Shown here: positions 28,508 through 36,654 of the stretch, one piece after another
Layout of the letters: each line of letters starts with the position of its first letter
How positions within the stretch are numbered: the stretch's first letter is position 1
Assembly: GCF_000175235.1 (NCBI RefSeq)
Contig: NZ_ACQT01000013.1
Location: 1-47,530, forward strand
DNA length: 47,530 nucleotides
Source: Acidovorax delafieldii 2AN
Lineage (GTDB): Bacteria; Pseudomonadota; Gammaproteobacteria; Burkholderiales; Burkholderiaceae_C
Reading direction: 5' to 3'
The notes under the pieces: model-generated
Told to the model about the DNA's origin: nothing
Databases searched by the model: none
The model's input: the letters and a program-made list of their open reading frames with translations, nothing else
Translations under genes and position numbers: made by a program

Positions 28508-29290
28508 ATGAAGCAGACGATATTCGTCAGCAGCACGTTCATCGATCTTGAGGTGCACCGGCGTCTTGTGCGCGATGCCATTGCCCGATTGGAGCTTACC
28601 TTCAAGGCGATGGAGTTCTTCGGGGCACTTCCTGACACGCCCAAGGCCGAGTGCCTCCGACTGGTCCGCGCCTCGAACATCTTCGTCGGCATCATTGGCA
28701 TGCGGTACGGTTTCGTCGACCCTAACGATGGGAAGTCGATGACTCAGCTCGAATACGAGGAAGCGCAAGCCATTCGGCTGCCAACGCTGATGTACCTGAT
28801 CGACGAGGAGCACCACCCTGTGCTTCCAAAATTTGTTGACACTGGCGCCGGCGCAGAGAAGTTACTCGCGTTCAAGGGGCAGCTCAAGACAGCACACGTG
28901 GTGAATTCTTTCTCGTCGCCAGAGGACCTCGCGGCGAAGGTCACTCAAGACGTTGTGCGATTTGTTGGTGCGATGGAGAAGGCGCCCGGAGCCCAAGTGC
29001 TGCCTCAACTTGCCACGACCGCGACGCGAATGCATCGGCTGACACCACCACGGTTCACGTTCCTGAAAGGCAAGGTCGCGGGGACCTGCACGCAAGAGGT
29101 ACCAGATTCAGTTCTGCAGGAGAGTCTCGGGTTCTTGCTGGGTGGCGACAACATGGCAGCGGCGTTCACTCTCAGTCGTGGCACGCCCATGCCGCTGGAT
29201 GATGCGATCGATAGCCTGATGAAGATTGAGAAGATCCTGATGGAACTGGTGAAGAACCCTCAGGTAGCGCGTGAAGGCGATACGCCGTGA
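28508..29290 (+). CDS. DUF4062-domain protein of the TIR operon
   Basis: The 260-residue protein has an N-terminal DUF4062 domain, which is TIR-like. Its marks are TIFVSSTFIDLEVHRRLVRD (4-23), ECLRLVRASNIFVGIIGMRYG (48-68) and SMTQLEYEEA (77-86), with Glu82 at the position matching the TIR catalytic Glu. Residues 165-260 form a second region with no family I recognise. DUF4062 often occurs as the sensor or enzymatic head of island-encoded proteins with proposed defence roles. It is the third gene of the operon with the ThsB-like TIR and the membrane protein. An IS21 remnant begins 29 bases downstream, so a fourth gene could have been lost. Confidence 0.78.
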   Translation: MKQTIFVSSTFIDLEVHRRLVRDAIARLELTFKAMEFFGALPDTPKAECLRLVRASNIFVGIIGMRYGFVDPNDGKSMTQLEYEEAQAIRLPTLMYLIDEEHHPVLPKFVDTGAGAEKLLAFKGQLKTAHVVNSFSSPEDLAAKVTQDVVRFVGAMEKAPGAQVLPQLATTATRMHRLTPPRFTFLKGKVAGTCTQEVPDSVLQESLGFLLGGDNMAAAFTLSRGTPMPLDDAIDSLMKIEKILMELVKNPQVAREGDTP

Positions 29291-29319
29291 CGATCACATC
29301 TCCTGGGCCTACTATGACC

Positions 29320-29895
29320 TTACCCCTGCGCGGCATCGCAGAGAACTCCGCCCAATGCGGCAAAGCAGTTGATATGGCATTGCTGCCAGTGTTCAACCTT
29401 TTGGCTCGGGACCGCCTCCAAATAGGTGAGATTTGAATAGCCGAGGACGGCCACAAAAATCTGTGCAAATGAGGACGGCCCTCCAAGAGGGTCTCTTACC
29501 TCTACTGTTCGGCCCGCGAAGTCTACAAACAGTTTGTCGCCTGGTGCGTGGTGCTGCCGCATCACTATGTGTAGTGACTTCCTCCAGCGTCGATAGTGTT
29601 CTGTGAACGCGCTGTAGCCGACCCCATGGGGGCACCCCTCGCGCCACTCGCACCAGATGACTTCCAGCGTGCCGTCCTCGCGCTGCATTTGTTCGTGGAC
29701 CCAATTCCAATCGGGAGTGATCTTTTTCTGAGCCACCGATTTGTCATGGTTGTTAAGCACTGATCTCCACTCATGATCATCGAGCGAGGACAGTTCGGGC
29801 CAGAGTCTTCCGCTCTTCAGCAAGACTTCCCGGAGAGCTTTAACGGAGTTGTGCGAGACGCCAACCATCCTGCCGATTGATCGGCTGCTGCTGCA
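29320..29895 (-). mobile_element. istA: IS21-family transposase IstA remnant
   Basis: The minus strand encodes the N-terminal to central part of an IstA-like transposase. SIGRMVGVSHNSVKALREVL is the helix-turn-helix end, then the GYSAFTEHYRRWRK block, the start of the DDE domain (GDKLFVDFAGRTVEVRD), AQIFVAVLGYSNLTYLEA, and FAALGGV where it breaks off. Both ends are missing, as is istB, so it is inactive. It lies between the DUF4062 gene and a truncated gene, probably the scar of an insertion followed by deletion. Confidence 0.75.
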
Positions 29896-29904
29896 AACCT
29901 GGCG

Positions 29905-30203
29905 GGGACGTAACCTCGGATGGTCTTGTGAAGGCTGCCAAGATCATGTCCACGGCACATGGGCACAACTTGTCGGATGTGTTTGCGTCTCTTGAACTGC
30001 CCACTCAGGCTGCTATTGAGTCTGAATTTTTGGCGGCGTCAGGAGAAGAGCTGGCACCGATTCTTGCCGAGTGCTCGAACCACTTCATTCAAGCCCGCTA
30101 CGCCGATGAACAAATCGGTGGCAGCTACAACTTGAGCGGCATCCGCACGCTCGCAAAGGGCTTGCTTGATGCCGTGAAAGCCTTCGGTACCAAGAATCCC
30201 TGA
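29905..30203 (+). pseudogene. C-terminal part of an unidentified, possibly HEPN-like protein, cut by the IS21 remnant
   Basis: From about 29905 the plus strand encodes roughly 98 residues: STAHGHNLSDVFASL near the start, then ECSNHFIQARYADEQIGGSY and SGIRTLAKGLLDAVKAF. The helical character with the GHNLSDLF and FIQARY patterns is reminiscent of HEPN-type proteins, but the assignment is weak. The frame continues upstream only through sequence that belongs to the transposase remnant, so the 5' part of the gene is lost. Confidence 0.45.
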
Positions 30204-30250
30204 GCGAAGTGCTCACCAATACTGGCGATTCGGTCTGCACCGGAGTCAGG

Positions 30251-30717
30251 CTAGCCGCCACCCCAGTTCTCCCCAAACACCTGCGCCTGCCGCAACACCA
30301 GGTCCACAGCCTCTTCCTGCAAGTCCGGCGGGTACTTGTACTTGCGCAAGACCCGCTTGACCATAAGCCGCAGCTTGGCCCGCACACTCTCACGCTCGGA
30401 CCAGTCCACCGTCAGGTTCTGACGCAGGTTCTCGGTCAGTTCGTGGGCGATCTTCTTGAGGGTTTCGTCGGTCAGTTCTTTGACCGCTGATTCATTGGTG
30501 GCCAGGGCGTCGTAAAAGCGCACCTCGTCCTCGGTCAGGCCCAACATTTCGCCACGGCTGGCGGCCTCGCGGAACTTCTTGGCCATCTCGACCAGTTCTT
30601 CCATCACCTGCGCGGTTTCAATGGAGCGGTTCTGGTAGCGCTTGATCACGTTGCCCAGCAGGTCAGAGAACTTCTTTTCCTGCACCACGTTGCTGCCGAA
30701 GCCTTGCGTCTGTAGCT
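30251..30717 (-). pseudogene. hsdR: C-terminal fragment of type I restriction enzyme subunit HsdR
   Basis: About 155 residues remain. IKRYQNRSIETAQVMEELVE, LGLTEDEVRFYDALATNESA and IAHELTENLRQNLTVDW are the helical C-terminal region (DUF3387-like) of type I restriction motor subunits, ending with VRAKLRLMVKRVLRKYKYPP. The helicase and nuclease domains are missing. Homology runs to about 30717, where it meets a histidine-kinase tail on the opposite strand. hsdM and hsdS are not in the window, so this is a relic. Confidence 0.75.
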
Positions 30718-31137
30718 GTAGACGTGTTGGACTACCACGAGGCGTCTCTGGCCGAGGCAGGGCTCACTGCCATAGTGGTTGGTGACGTGCAAGGTGCCTT
30801 CGACTCACCACTGCTGCGTCGTGCGTTGTCAAACTTGCTGGGAAATGCCACGCAGTACGCGAGAGAGGGTTCGATCGTTCAGGTTGGTTTCAAGACCATT
30901 GGCGAGGACCGCGTGCTCATCACCGTCACCAATTGCGGCGACACCATTGATCCGGAAATACTTCCCCATTTTTTCGATCGATTCTTTCGCGCCGATCCCG
31001 CTCGCAGCCATGGGCAAAGCAACCATGGCCTAGGCTTGGCCATCGTCGGTGCGATCGCCCGCATGCACCATGGCAAGCCAGTCGCATGGTCAGAGTGCGG
31101 GGTGACAAGTGTGGGAGTGGAGATCCGCGCCCAGTAA
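30715..31137 (+). pseudogene. C-terminal fragment of a heavy-metal sensor histidine kinase
   Basis: About 140 residues encode the ATP-binding domain: RRALSNLLGNATQYAREGS (N box), FFDRFFRADPARSHGQSNHG and GLGLAIVGAIARMHHGKPV (G1/G2 boxes). The pattern is close to that of the intact copper sensor kinase at 38277-39662, so it is a second, broken relative. The periplasmic sensor, HAMP and His-containing domains are missing. The fragment abuts the hsdR tail with no spacer, showing a non-homologous joining event. Confidence 0.75.
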
Positions 31138-31209
31138 TGTCGGTTATAGAGTGGCATCTCGTGATGCAATGGATCAGGACGTCAAGAAGTCTGTCATATG
31201 GCGAGAGCG
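31138..31209. other. short spacer after the kinase fragment
   Basis: I see nothing recognisable here. The stretch lies between the kinase tail and the frameshifted small gene on the other strand. Confidence 0.3.
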
Positions 31210-31526
31210 TTAGATGGCGGGGTTGAGCCTCGGATGCTGCTCCTCCCACCAGAGGAACAAAACGGCACCAGATATCAGCATCGCAACGATGACAAACCAG
31301 AAGGCACTTTCGGCAGGTTCGCGCCGATCCGCTGGTGACTTCTGTCTACTCGTGTGGTCGGTCCTACATCCTCCGCATTGGCCCCCCCGCGCAGGTCCAC
31401 CAACTTGCGCTCCAGTTCGCGCCGCTCCCTGACAAAAATATCATCGGGCTGTCTAGATTCTGTTGGGGTGCGCTCCCTACGATGAACACATCTCCTCAAC
31501 GCCCAAGCAAGGCATGAGAGATGCAA
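31210..31526 (-). pseudogene. small membrane protein broken by a frameshift at a C7/G7 run
   Basis: Two minus-strand frames fit together. The upstream one reads DDIFVRERRELERKLVDLRG and the downstream one reads SRQKSPADRREPAESAFW, then the membrane segment FVIVAMLISGAVLFLWW and EEQHPRLNPAI before TAA 31212-31210. They would join as one protein if the run at 31382-31388 (seven C on the plus strand) had one more base. The joined form would contain CxxC (QCGGC) and one C-terminal transmembrane helix. The function is unknown and the start codon is uncertain. The frameshift may be real or a sequencing error. Confidence 0.4.
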
Positions 31527-31557
31527 GTTTTATTCACTATCGCTAGGAGCTTCAACC

Positions 31558-31908
31558 ATGATCCAAAAACGCCTCTCCCTTTCTTCCATGATTGCCGCCG
31601 CGGCCGCAGTGGTTACCCTGGGCCTTCCAGGGATTGCTTCGGCAGCGTACGAGCATCCCGCCAACAACGAAAAGGGCGTCATCGTTCACCCGGAACACTT
31701 CAAGAGCGATAAAACCCGTGCTCAAGTCAAAACAGAAGCCGAGGCTGCCATGCGGCAAGGCCTCCTTTCTTACGGCGAAAGCAACTACCCTATCCGCACA
31801 CCTGATGCGGCAGGTCCAGGCAAGACGCGTGAGCAAGTAGTCAACGAGTTGCGGAACGAGTCACCTGCCGAACGCGACGCGCGTCTGCGTCTCTACTACC
31901 CGGGTTGA
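31558..31908 (+). CDS. exported DUF4148-like protein
   Basis: The 116-residue protein has a Sec signal peptide (about residues 1-29, ending GIASA-A) and a small soluble domain. It carries two copies of a KTRAQV/KTREQV motif (KTRAQVKTEAEAAMRQG and KTREQVVNELRNESPAE), typical of the DUF4148 proteins abundant in Burkholderiales. Such proteins are often induced by metals in Cupriavidus, but a function is not established. AGGAG precedes the ATG. It is divergent from the frameshifted small membrane gene and convergent with the relaxase fragment. Confidence 0.65.
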   Translation: MIQKRLSLSSMIAAAAAVVTLGLPGIASAAYEHPANNEKGVIVHPEHFKSDKTRAQVKTEAEAAMRQGLLSYGESNYPIRTPDAAGPGKTREQVVNELRNESPAERDARLRLYYPG

Positions 31909-31975
31909 TTGCCCACGTTTGGGGTGCGGAAAATTGCTTGGAATCCATTCTGTGGGATTGTTGACGTCGGCCTGA

Positions 31976-32974
31976 CTAACCTCGGGACAGCCCAGGCCGC
32001 CGTCCAATTTCCCATGACACCCCGCCGCCGCGCACCGTCGCGGCGAGCTGCTGTCCCAGCCGCTGCTCGATCACTGGCTTCCACGGCACCAGGCTGAATC
32101 CCATGCCGTCATCGAGCATGGCGTAGCGCCCACTGGCGAGCATGACGTTGCGCCGATAGATGCCGGCCACTCGGTGGCCATCGGCCACGGGGCGATGCTC
32201 CAGGCCGGTATCAGCCGCTATGTCCTGCGCGGCCTGCACCACTTCCCGATTACGCAGCGTCGTCAGCAGATTGCGCACCAGAATCACACGCTGGCCGCGC
32301 TTCTCGGCCAGTCCTTGTTCGGCCAGGAAGTCGGCACGTTTCTGTAGCGCCTCCTTGACCTCGCTGCCAAATCCCAAATCGCCCAATCCCTTGCCCCCAC
32401 CGATCAACTGCTGGTCCAGCCAGGTGGCGCCGATCACGCGGGCCTGCCGCTCGATGGGCAGGTGCGACTTCAGTTCCACCGCCACGCCGCCCAGGCGCTG
32501 TGCGTCGTACTGCCGTCCACGCTCGGGCAGATCGTCGGGCACCTTCCATAGCCCCTCGGCCACGCGCTCCACGATGCCGGCGCGGCGCAGGGCTTCCAGC
32601 CTTCGGACATGGGCCGCGACTACCTCCTGCGGGTCGCGCCCAGCTTGGGTCTGGCCCTGTGCAATCGCCAGATGATGGTCGGTGCGGTACAGGCCATCGC
32701 TTGCCAGCGCAGCGATGTTGTGATCCGCCGTCCGCACCTTGGCGGAACCGCGTAGTTCCACCACCGCGCCGGTCGGGTAGTTGCCGGGTTCGTCGCGGGC
32801 ATTGAGCCCGACATAGTGCGCCTTGCCGTCCACGCCGTCGATGACCAGATAGCTCCGGTCTCGCAGCTCGTCGGCCAGCCCCTTGGCGGCCACGCGGCCA
32901 ATGATGGTGCGGCCGTCGTCGCCCGGCTCAAACACCGCCAGTTCTCGCGGCTGGCCGCTCATCGCCCGCTGCAT
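31976..32974 (-). pseudogene. C-terminal part of a TraI/VirD2-like relaxase (DUF3363)
   Basis: The 332-codon frame matches the DUF3363 C-terminal domain of relaxases of Tn4371-like integrative elements: RTMQRAMSGQPRELAVFEPG at the break, then YVGLNARDEPGNYPTGAVVE, HVRRLEALRRAGIVERVAEG and, near the end, YRRNVMLASGRYAMLDDGMG. The N-terminal nicking domain is missing. Upstream, homology changes abruptly to the start of trbF within about ten bases of 32980, so a deletion joined the two genes. It can no longer start DNA transfer. Confidence 0.8.
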
Positions 32975-33090
32975 CGTTCGGATACGCGGGCCGAGCCAAT
33001 GCGCTCATCCCAGACCAGAGCAGCGGATTGGTAGGGAGTGGCAGGCTGCGGCGTATCGGCATAGCGCACCTGAGGTCGTTTGAATCGCAT
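32959..33090 (-). pseudogene. trbF: 5' stub of trbF fused to relaxase DNA
   Basis: ATG 33090, preceded by GGAGA, opens MRFKRPQVRYADTPQPATPY and continues QSAALVWDERIGSARV, which is the start of TrbF, a bitopic inner-membrane component of the mating-pair channel. After about 36 codons the frame enters relaxase sequence and stops at TGA 32961-32959. The rest of trbF and the expected trbG and trbI are gone. Confidence 0.8.
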
Positions 33091-33104
33091 GGCAGGTTCT
33101 CCTT

Positions 33105-34472
33105 TCAATCGTCAGGACTACGCAGACTCGGGCCTTGACTAGAGCTACCGGCGTCGCCGCCACGTAGTGTGTGGGCGGCGGTCGTGGCGGCATGGGTGAT
33201 CTGTTGCCTGCGATGCAGGCGTTTGGCCCAAGCGGGTTGTCCGGTGGATGTGGGCGACGCTGCGGCATCGCTTGTGCCCTGGGCAGCAGCACTGGCCCCG
33301 GATGCCGTCATGGCGTCATCGGGCCGCAAGGCAGAGGCCGCACGCTCCTTGAGCGAGCGCGCTACATCGGCAATCTTTTGCGCTGCTGCCTGCGCGCCGG
33401 TCTTGGCGACATTGCCCACGCCAGCGGAAGTGCCCTTGAGGCCGCCACCGGCCGAAGCGGAACCAGCTTGGTATGCGGACCTGGCACTGCTGGCGTTCGA
33501 TGCCATCGAACGCGCACCGCTGGCTGCTGCTCTCGCAGCTGCCGGGGCCATGCGTGCCCCGGCGGCCACAGCACTACCAATGCCAGAAGCCGCGGCACCG
33601 ACTGCGACAGCGGTTCCGGCCGCGCCGATGGCAGCACCGGCCATCGCGCCCGCGCCGAGTTGCGGTCCACCGGATACCAACCCGGTCGCGATGCCCGGCC
33701 CGAAGATGCCCAGGGCCAGCATGGACAGCGAGGCCAGCATGATGACCAGCGCCTGGTCGATGGAGGGCTCGGCTCCGGCCGGTATATTGAACTCGGCGAA
33801 CAGTCCCGAGCCGATGCCCACGATGACGGCGAGCACTAGCACTTTGATGCCCGAGGACACCACATTGCCCAGCACTTTCTCGGCAAGGAACGCCGTCTTG
33901 TTCCAGAGCGCGAACGGCACCAGCACGAAGCCGGCTAGCGTCGTCAGCTTGAACTCGATTAGCGAGACGAAGAGCTGCACCGCCAACAAGAAGAAACTGA
34001 CGATGACCACGATCCAGGCGAGGAACAGCACAACGATGGGCGCGATGTGGATGAACACCTCCGGGAATCCCGCAAGCTCCCTAATCTGGTCGAGGATCGG
34101 CGACCCGGCGTCGATGCCGACCTTGGCCAACCGCCCCGGTTGCAGGAAGTTGCCCATGCTCAAGGTCGAGCCGCTGGCCGTCAGGCCCAGGCCGGCGAGG
34201 GAGCGAAACAGGATGCCCGCCAGAGTGTTGAAATTGCCGATGATGTAGGCGAAGGCTCCGACGTAGAGCACTTTACGGATCAGCTTTGCGATCACGTCCT
34301 CGCCCTGCCCGGTGACATGGCCCATCGCCCAGAACAGTCCGGCAATTGTCATGTCGATGACGATCAGCGTGGCGGTCAGAAACGCCACTTCGCTTTGCAG
34401 CAGCCCAAAGCCCGAGTCGATGTAGCGCGAGAAGACGTCGAGAAAGCGGTCGATGACGGAAACGTCGTTCAT
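33105..34472 (-). CDS. trbL: conjugal transfer membrane protein TrbL
   Basis: The 455-residue polytopic protein is the VirB6-like channel component of P-type conjugation machinery. Residues 1-260 contain about six hydrophobic segments (for example LIVIDMTIAGLFWAMGHVTG and VLFLAWIVVIVSFFLLAVQL). Residues 265-455 are a long Ala/Gly/Ser-rich tail typical of TrbL. Its ATG overlaps the stop codon of the upstream lipoprotein gene (ATGA), so translation is coupled. The gene appears intact, but its partners on both sides are deleted, so it is probably non-functional in transfer. Confidence 0.9.
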   Translation of the reverse strand: MNDVSVIDRFLDVFSRYIDSGFGLLQSEVAFLTATLIVIDMTIAGLFWAMGHVTGQGEDVIAKLIRKVLYVGAFAYIIGNFNTLAGILFRSLAGLGLTASGSTLSMGNFLQPGRLAKVGIDAGSPILDQIRELAGFPEVFIHIAPIVVLFLAWIVVIVSFFLLAVQLFVSLIEFKLTTLAGFVLVPFALWNKTAFLAEKVLGNVVSSGIKVLVLAVIVGIGSGLFAEFNIPAGAEPSIDQALVIMLASLSMLALGIFGPGIATGLVSGGPQLGAGAMAGAAIGAAGTAVAVGAAASGIGSAVAAGARMAPAAARAAASGARSMASNASSARSAYQAGSASAGGGLKGTSAGVGNVAKTGAQAAAQKIADVARSLKERAASALRPDDAMTASGASAAAQGTSDAAASPTSTGQPAWAKRLHRRQQITHAATTAAHTLRGGDAGSSSQGPSLRSPDD

Positions 34473-34783
34473 GGCGAGTCGTCCTGTTCAGAGAAGGCTA
34501 CCGCCTCGGAGCAGTCGGCGGGCTCATCGAAGCTCGGTGGAATCAGCGGTAGATCGGCTGGCGTCTGGTTCTCGCTGGGCCCGGACTGCCCGGAGAGAAA
34601 GCGCCGCAGGTCGGCTTGGATCACTTGCGCGCAGAACGGGGCGTCATGCTGACCTGCGCGGCACTGCGTACGCAGTGCGTACAACCGTGACGGATCTGTG
34701 GCCAGCGAACGTACGGAGAGCGCCGGTCGATCGCAACCGGCCAGCAGGGGAGCGAAAGCGAACAGGACAGGCACGCGTTGCAT
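34469..34783 (-). CDS. trbK: TrbK-like entry-exclusion lipoprotein
   Basis: The 104-residue product begins with a lipoprotein signal (FAFAPLLAGC, lipid-modified Cys17). The following LATDPSRLYALRTQCRAGQH resembles the LAADPERLKELRQQCKLD block of the second lipoprotein at 36888-37148. Small lipoproteins in this place between trbJ and trbL block entry of a second copy of the element (entry exclusion). The C-terminal half is Pro/Ser-rich. Confidence 0.7.
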   Translation of the reverse strand: MQRVPVLFAFAPLLAGCDRPALSVRSLATDPSRLYALRTQCRAGQHDAPFCAQVIQADLRRFLSGQSGPSENQTPADLPLIPPSFDEPADCSEAVAFSEQDDSP

Positions 34784-34794
34784 GGTAGCCCCTG

Positions 34795-35523
34795 TCAGCG
34801 GTTGTAGAAATTGACGGACTGCGGCATGTACGGCGTGCCCTCACCAAGAAAGCGCCGTGTCACCTCGCGGCCCCGTTCGACAGCGGCGGCCTGCCGTGCC
34901 AGCTCCAGCGAGGCCGCCCGATCCTGGGTGATCTGCAGCCGCTGCATCTGGATGGACTGCTTGGCCTGCAAGGCCAGAAGCTGGTTCATGGCCTGCATCG
35001 CTTGCAGCGCGCCCTGGGCCGATTGGCTCTTGCCCACGAGGTCAGCCAGCACGCCTTCGTCGTCGCTCAAGTTCTGCGATGCCTGCGCCTGCATCTGCAT
35101 GGTGGTCTGTAGGCCGTTGAGCGCGTTCTTCCAGCGTTCCTGTGTATGGCGGTACATCTGGTCGCCGCTCACCGTGGTGGTGTACTGCTCGGGGTACAGG
35201 CGCGCGAATTCCCGATCCAGGTTCGTCACGTCATAGGCCAAGCCCCGGGCCTGGGCGATCAACCGATCGGTCGTCGCTAGGTTGGCGCGCAACTGGCCGA
35301 CCACGCTGGACGGTAGACGGGCCAGGTTGCGCGCCTGGTTCGTCAGCATCTGCGCTTCGTTCTGGAGCTGCTGGATCTGGTTGTTGATCTGCTCCAGCGT
35401 ACGGATGGCCGTGAGTGTGTTCTGCACGAGGTTCGTAGGATCAATCACGACCCTTTGTGCATAGGCAGTCGTCGCCGCGCAAAGCATGGCCGAGACGGCG
35501 GCGGCGAGAAGACGCTTTTTCAT
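34795..35523 (-). CDS. trbJ: conjugal transfer protein TrbJ
   Basis: The 242-residue periplasmic protein is VirB5-like. A Sec signal peptide ends near TAYA-Q (residue 22). The mature part is mostly long helices rich in Gln, Asn and Leu (for example EQINNQIQQLQNEAQMLTNQ and MQMQAQASQNLSDDEG). The start codon overlaps the trbE stop codon (ATGA). It is intact and in the standard trbE-trbJ-trbK-trbL order. Confidence 0.9.
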   Translation of the reverse strand: MKKRLLAAAVSAMLCAATTAYAQRVVIDPTNLVQNTLTAIRTLEQINNQIQQLQNEAQMLTNQARNLARLPSSVVGQLRANLATTDRLIAQARGLAYDVTNLDREFARLYPEQYTTTVSGDQMYRHTQERWKNALNGLQTTMQMQAQASQNLSDDEGVLADLVGKSQSAQGALQAMQAMNQLLALQAKQSIQMQRLQITQDRAASLELARQAAAVERGREVTRRFLGEGTPYMPQSVNFYNR

Positions 35524-36176
35524 GATCGGTTCTCCTGTGGGTGGGGGGACGGAAACGAAGGCAACAAGTCAGCGGCCCAATGCAGGCCGCGATGGCGCAG
35601 CCAGGCGGCTGCGAATGCGGAGGACGTCGAAGAGGTCGCAGCGAGCACCGCGTCCATGTCGCGCTGGTCCTGCGGCTTCGATGCACCCGCGAAGGCCAGC
35701 GTGGCCGCCCCCAGGTCGAGGTCGAACAGCCGATTGCCTAGGCGGGATTGGTAGTAATAGTCGCGCTTCGGCACTGCCGTCGCCACGATCTCGATCTGGC
35801 GCGAGTTCAGCCCGAAGCCTTCGTAGATGGCGCGAATCTGCGGCTCGGTCGCCTGCGGGTTGGGCAGAAAGATGCGGCTGGCGCAGCTTTCGATGATCGC
35901 GGGCGCGATGGTCGAATCCTTGATGTCGGCCAGCGACTGCGTGGCGAAGATGACGCTGACGTTCTTTTTGCGCAGCGTCTTGAGCCATTGACGGATGCGC
36001 GCGGCAAACACCGGGTCATCGAGGAACAGCCACGCTTCGTCGAGGATCAGCAGCGTTGGCGCACCGTCGAAGCGTTCATCAAAGCGGGCAAAGAGGTAAT
36101 GCAGAACGGCCATGACAGCGGCCTTGCTGTGCATCAGTTCCTCCATCTCGAAGCACTGCACAGTACCGGAGCCCAA
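35520..36176 (-). pseudogene. trbE: C-terminal part of conjugal transfer ATPase TrbE
   Basis: The remaining 218 residues contain the Walker B region of the VirB4-like motor (PTLLILDEAWLFLDDPVFAA), FATQSLADI, and the C-terminal YYYQSRLGNRLFDLDLG block. The first two-thirds of the protein, with Walker A, are missing. Homology to TrbE reaches to about 36190 (DSDRLGSGTVQCFEMEELMH), where it joins traG sequence. The listed start (TTG 36176) is only the first in-frame start and may not be used. Confidence 0.82.
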
Positions 36177-36654
36177 GCGATCCGAATCCGGAGCGCGTTG
36201 GCGCGAAGGTCAGGATGTGTTCCGGCCCCTCGTGGCGCAGGTACTGACCGTCATGCAGGCCGAGGAAAACGCCGGATAGCTGGGTCAGGCCGGCCTTGCG
36301 GATTTCCGCGGTATCGGCCCAGCGGGCCGAGCCATAGGTGGTGACCAAGCGCGATTGGCGCGAGCGCCAGATGGACATGCCAATGGCGACCAGCACGGCC
36401 ACTAGGCCACTGCCGGCGGCAATGGCGCCGCCGGTGTCAAAGACGTGCGACGCATAGGCGTCGAAGAAGAACCACCACTCGAACAGCTTCCACGGGTGGT
36501 AGATCGGCGCGCCCAGCAGATCGAACCAGGGCGAGCCAAGGCGTAGCTGATAGCCCAGGGCCGCTGCCGTCCACTGTGTGGCGCTCCACACTCCGGCGAT
36601 CACGATGCCGAATACCACGGCAATCTGACCGAACAGCACGTTCGTTCCTTGCAT
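36079..36654 (-). pseudogene. traG: N-terminal part of coupling protein TraG (VirD4-like), truncated
   Basis: ATG 36654 is preceded by GGAGGCCGGGAG and opens MQGTNVLFGQIAVVFGIVIA, a first membrane segment. A second segment lies near residue 85, followed by SRLVTTYGSARWADTAEIRK and ILTFAPTRSG. TraG proteins should continue with the Walker A motif right after TRSG; here the sequence switches to trbE DNA in another frame at about 36185. The rest of traG and trbB, trbC, trbD and most of trbE are deleted. Confidence 0.82.

Noticed and set aside
27584-29290. Canonical Thoeris system
   Set aside because: A ThsB-like TIR protein is present, but no ThsA (SIR2-SLOG or Macro-TM) is encoded; the neighbours are a membrane protein without a Macro domain and a DUF4062 protein.
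29320-29895. Intact insertion sequence
   Set aside because: Only the central part of istA is left; istB and terminal repeats are not visible.
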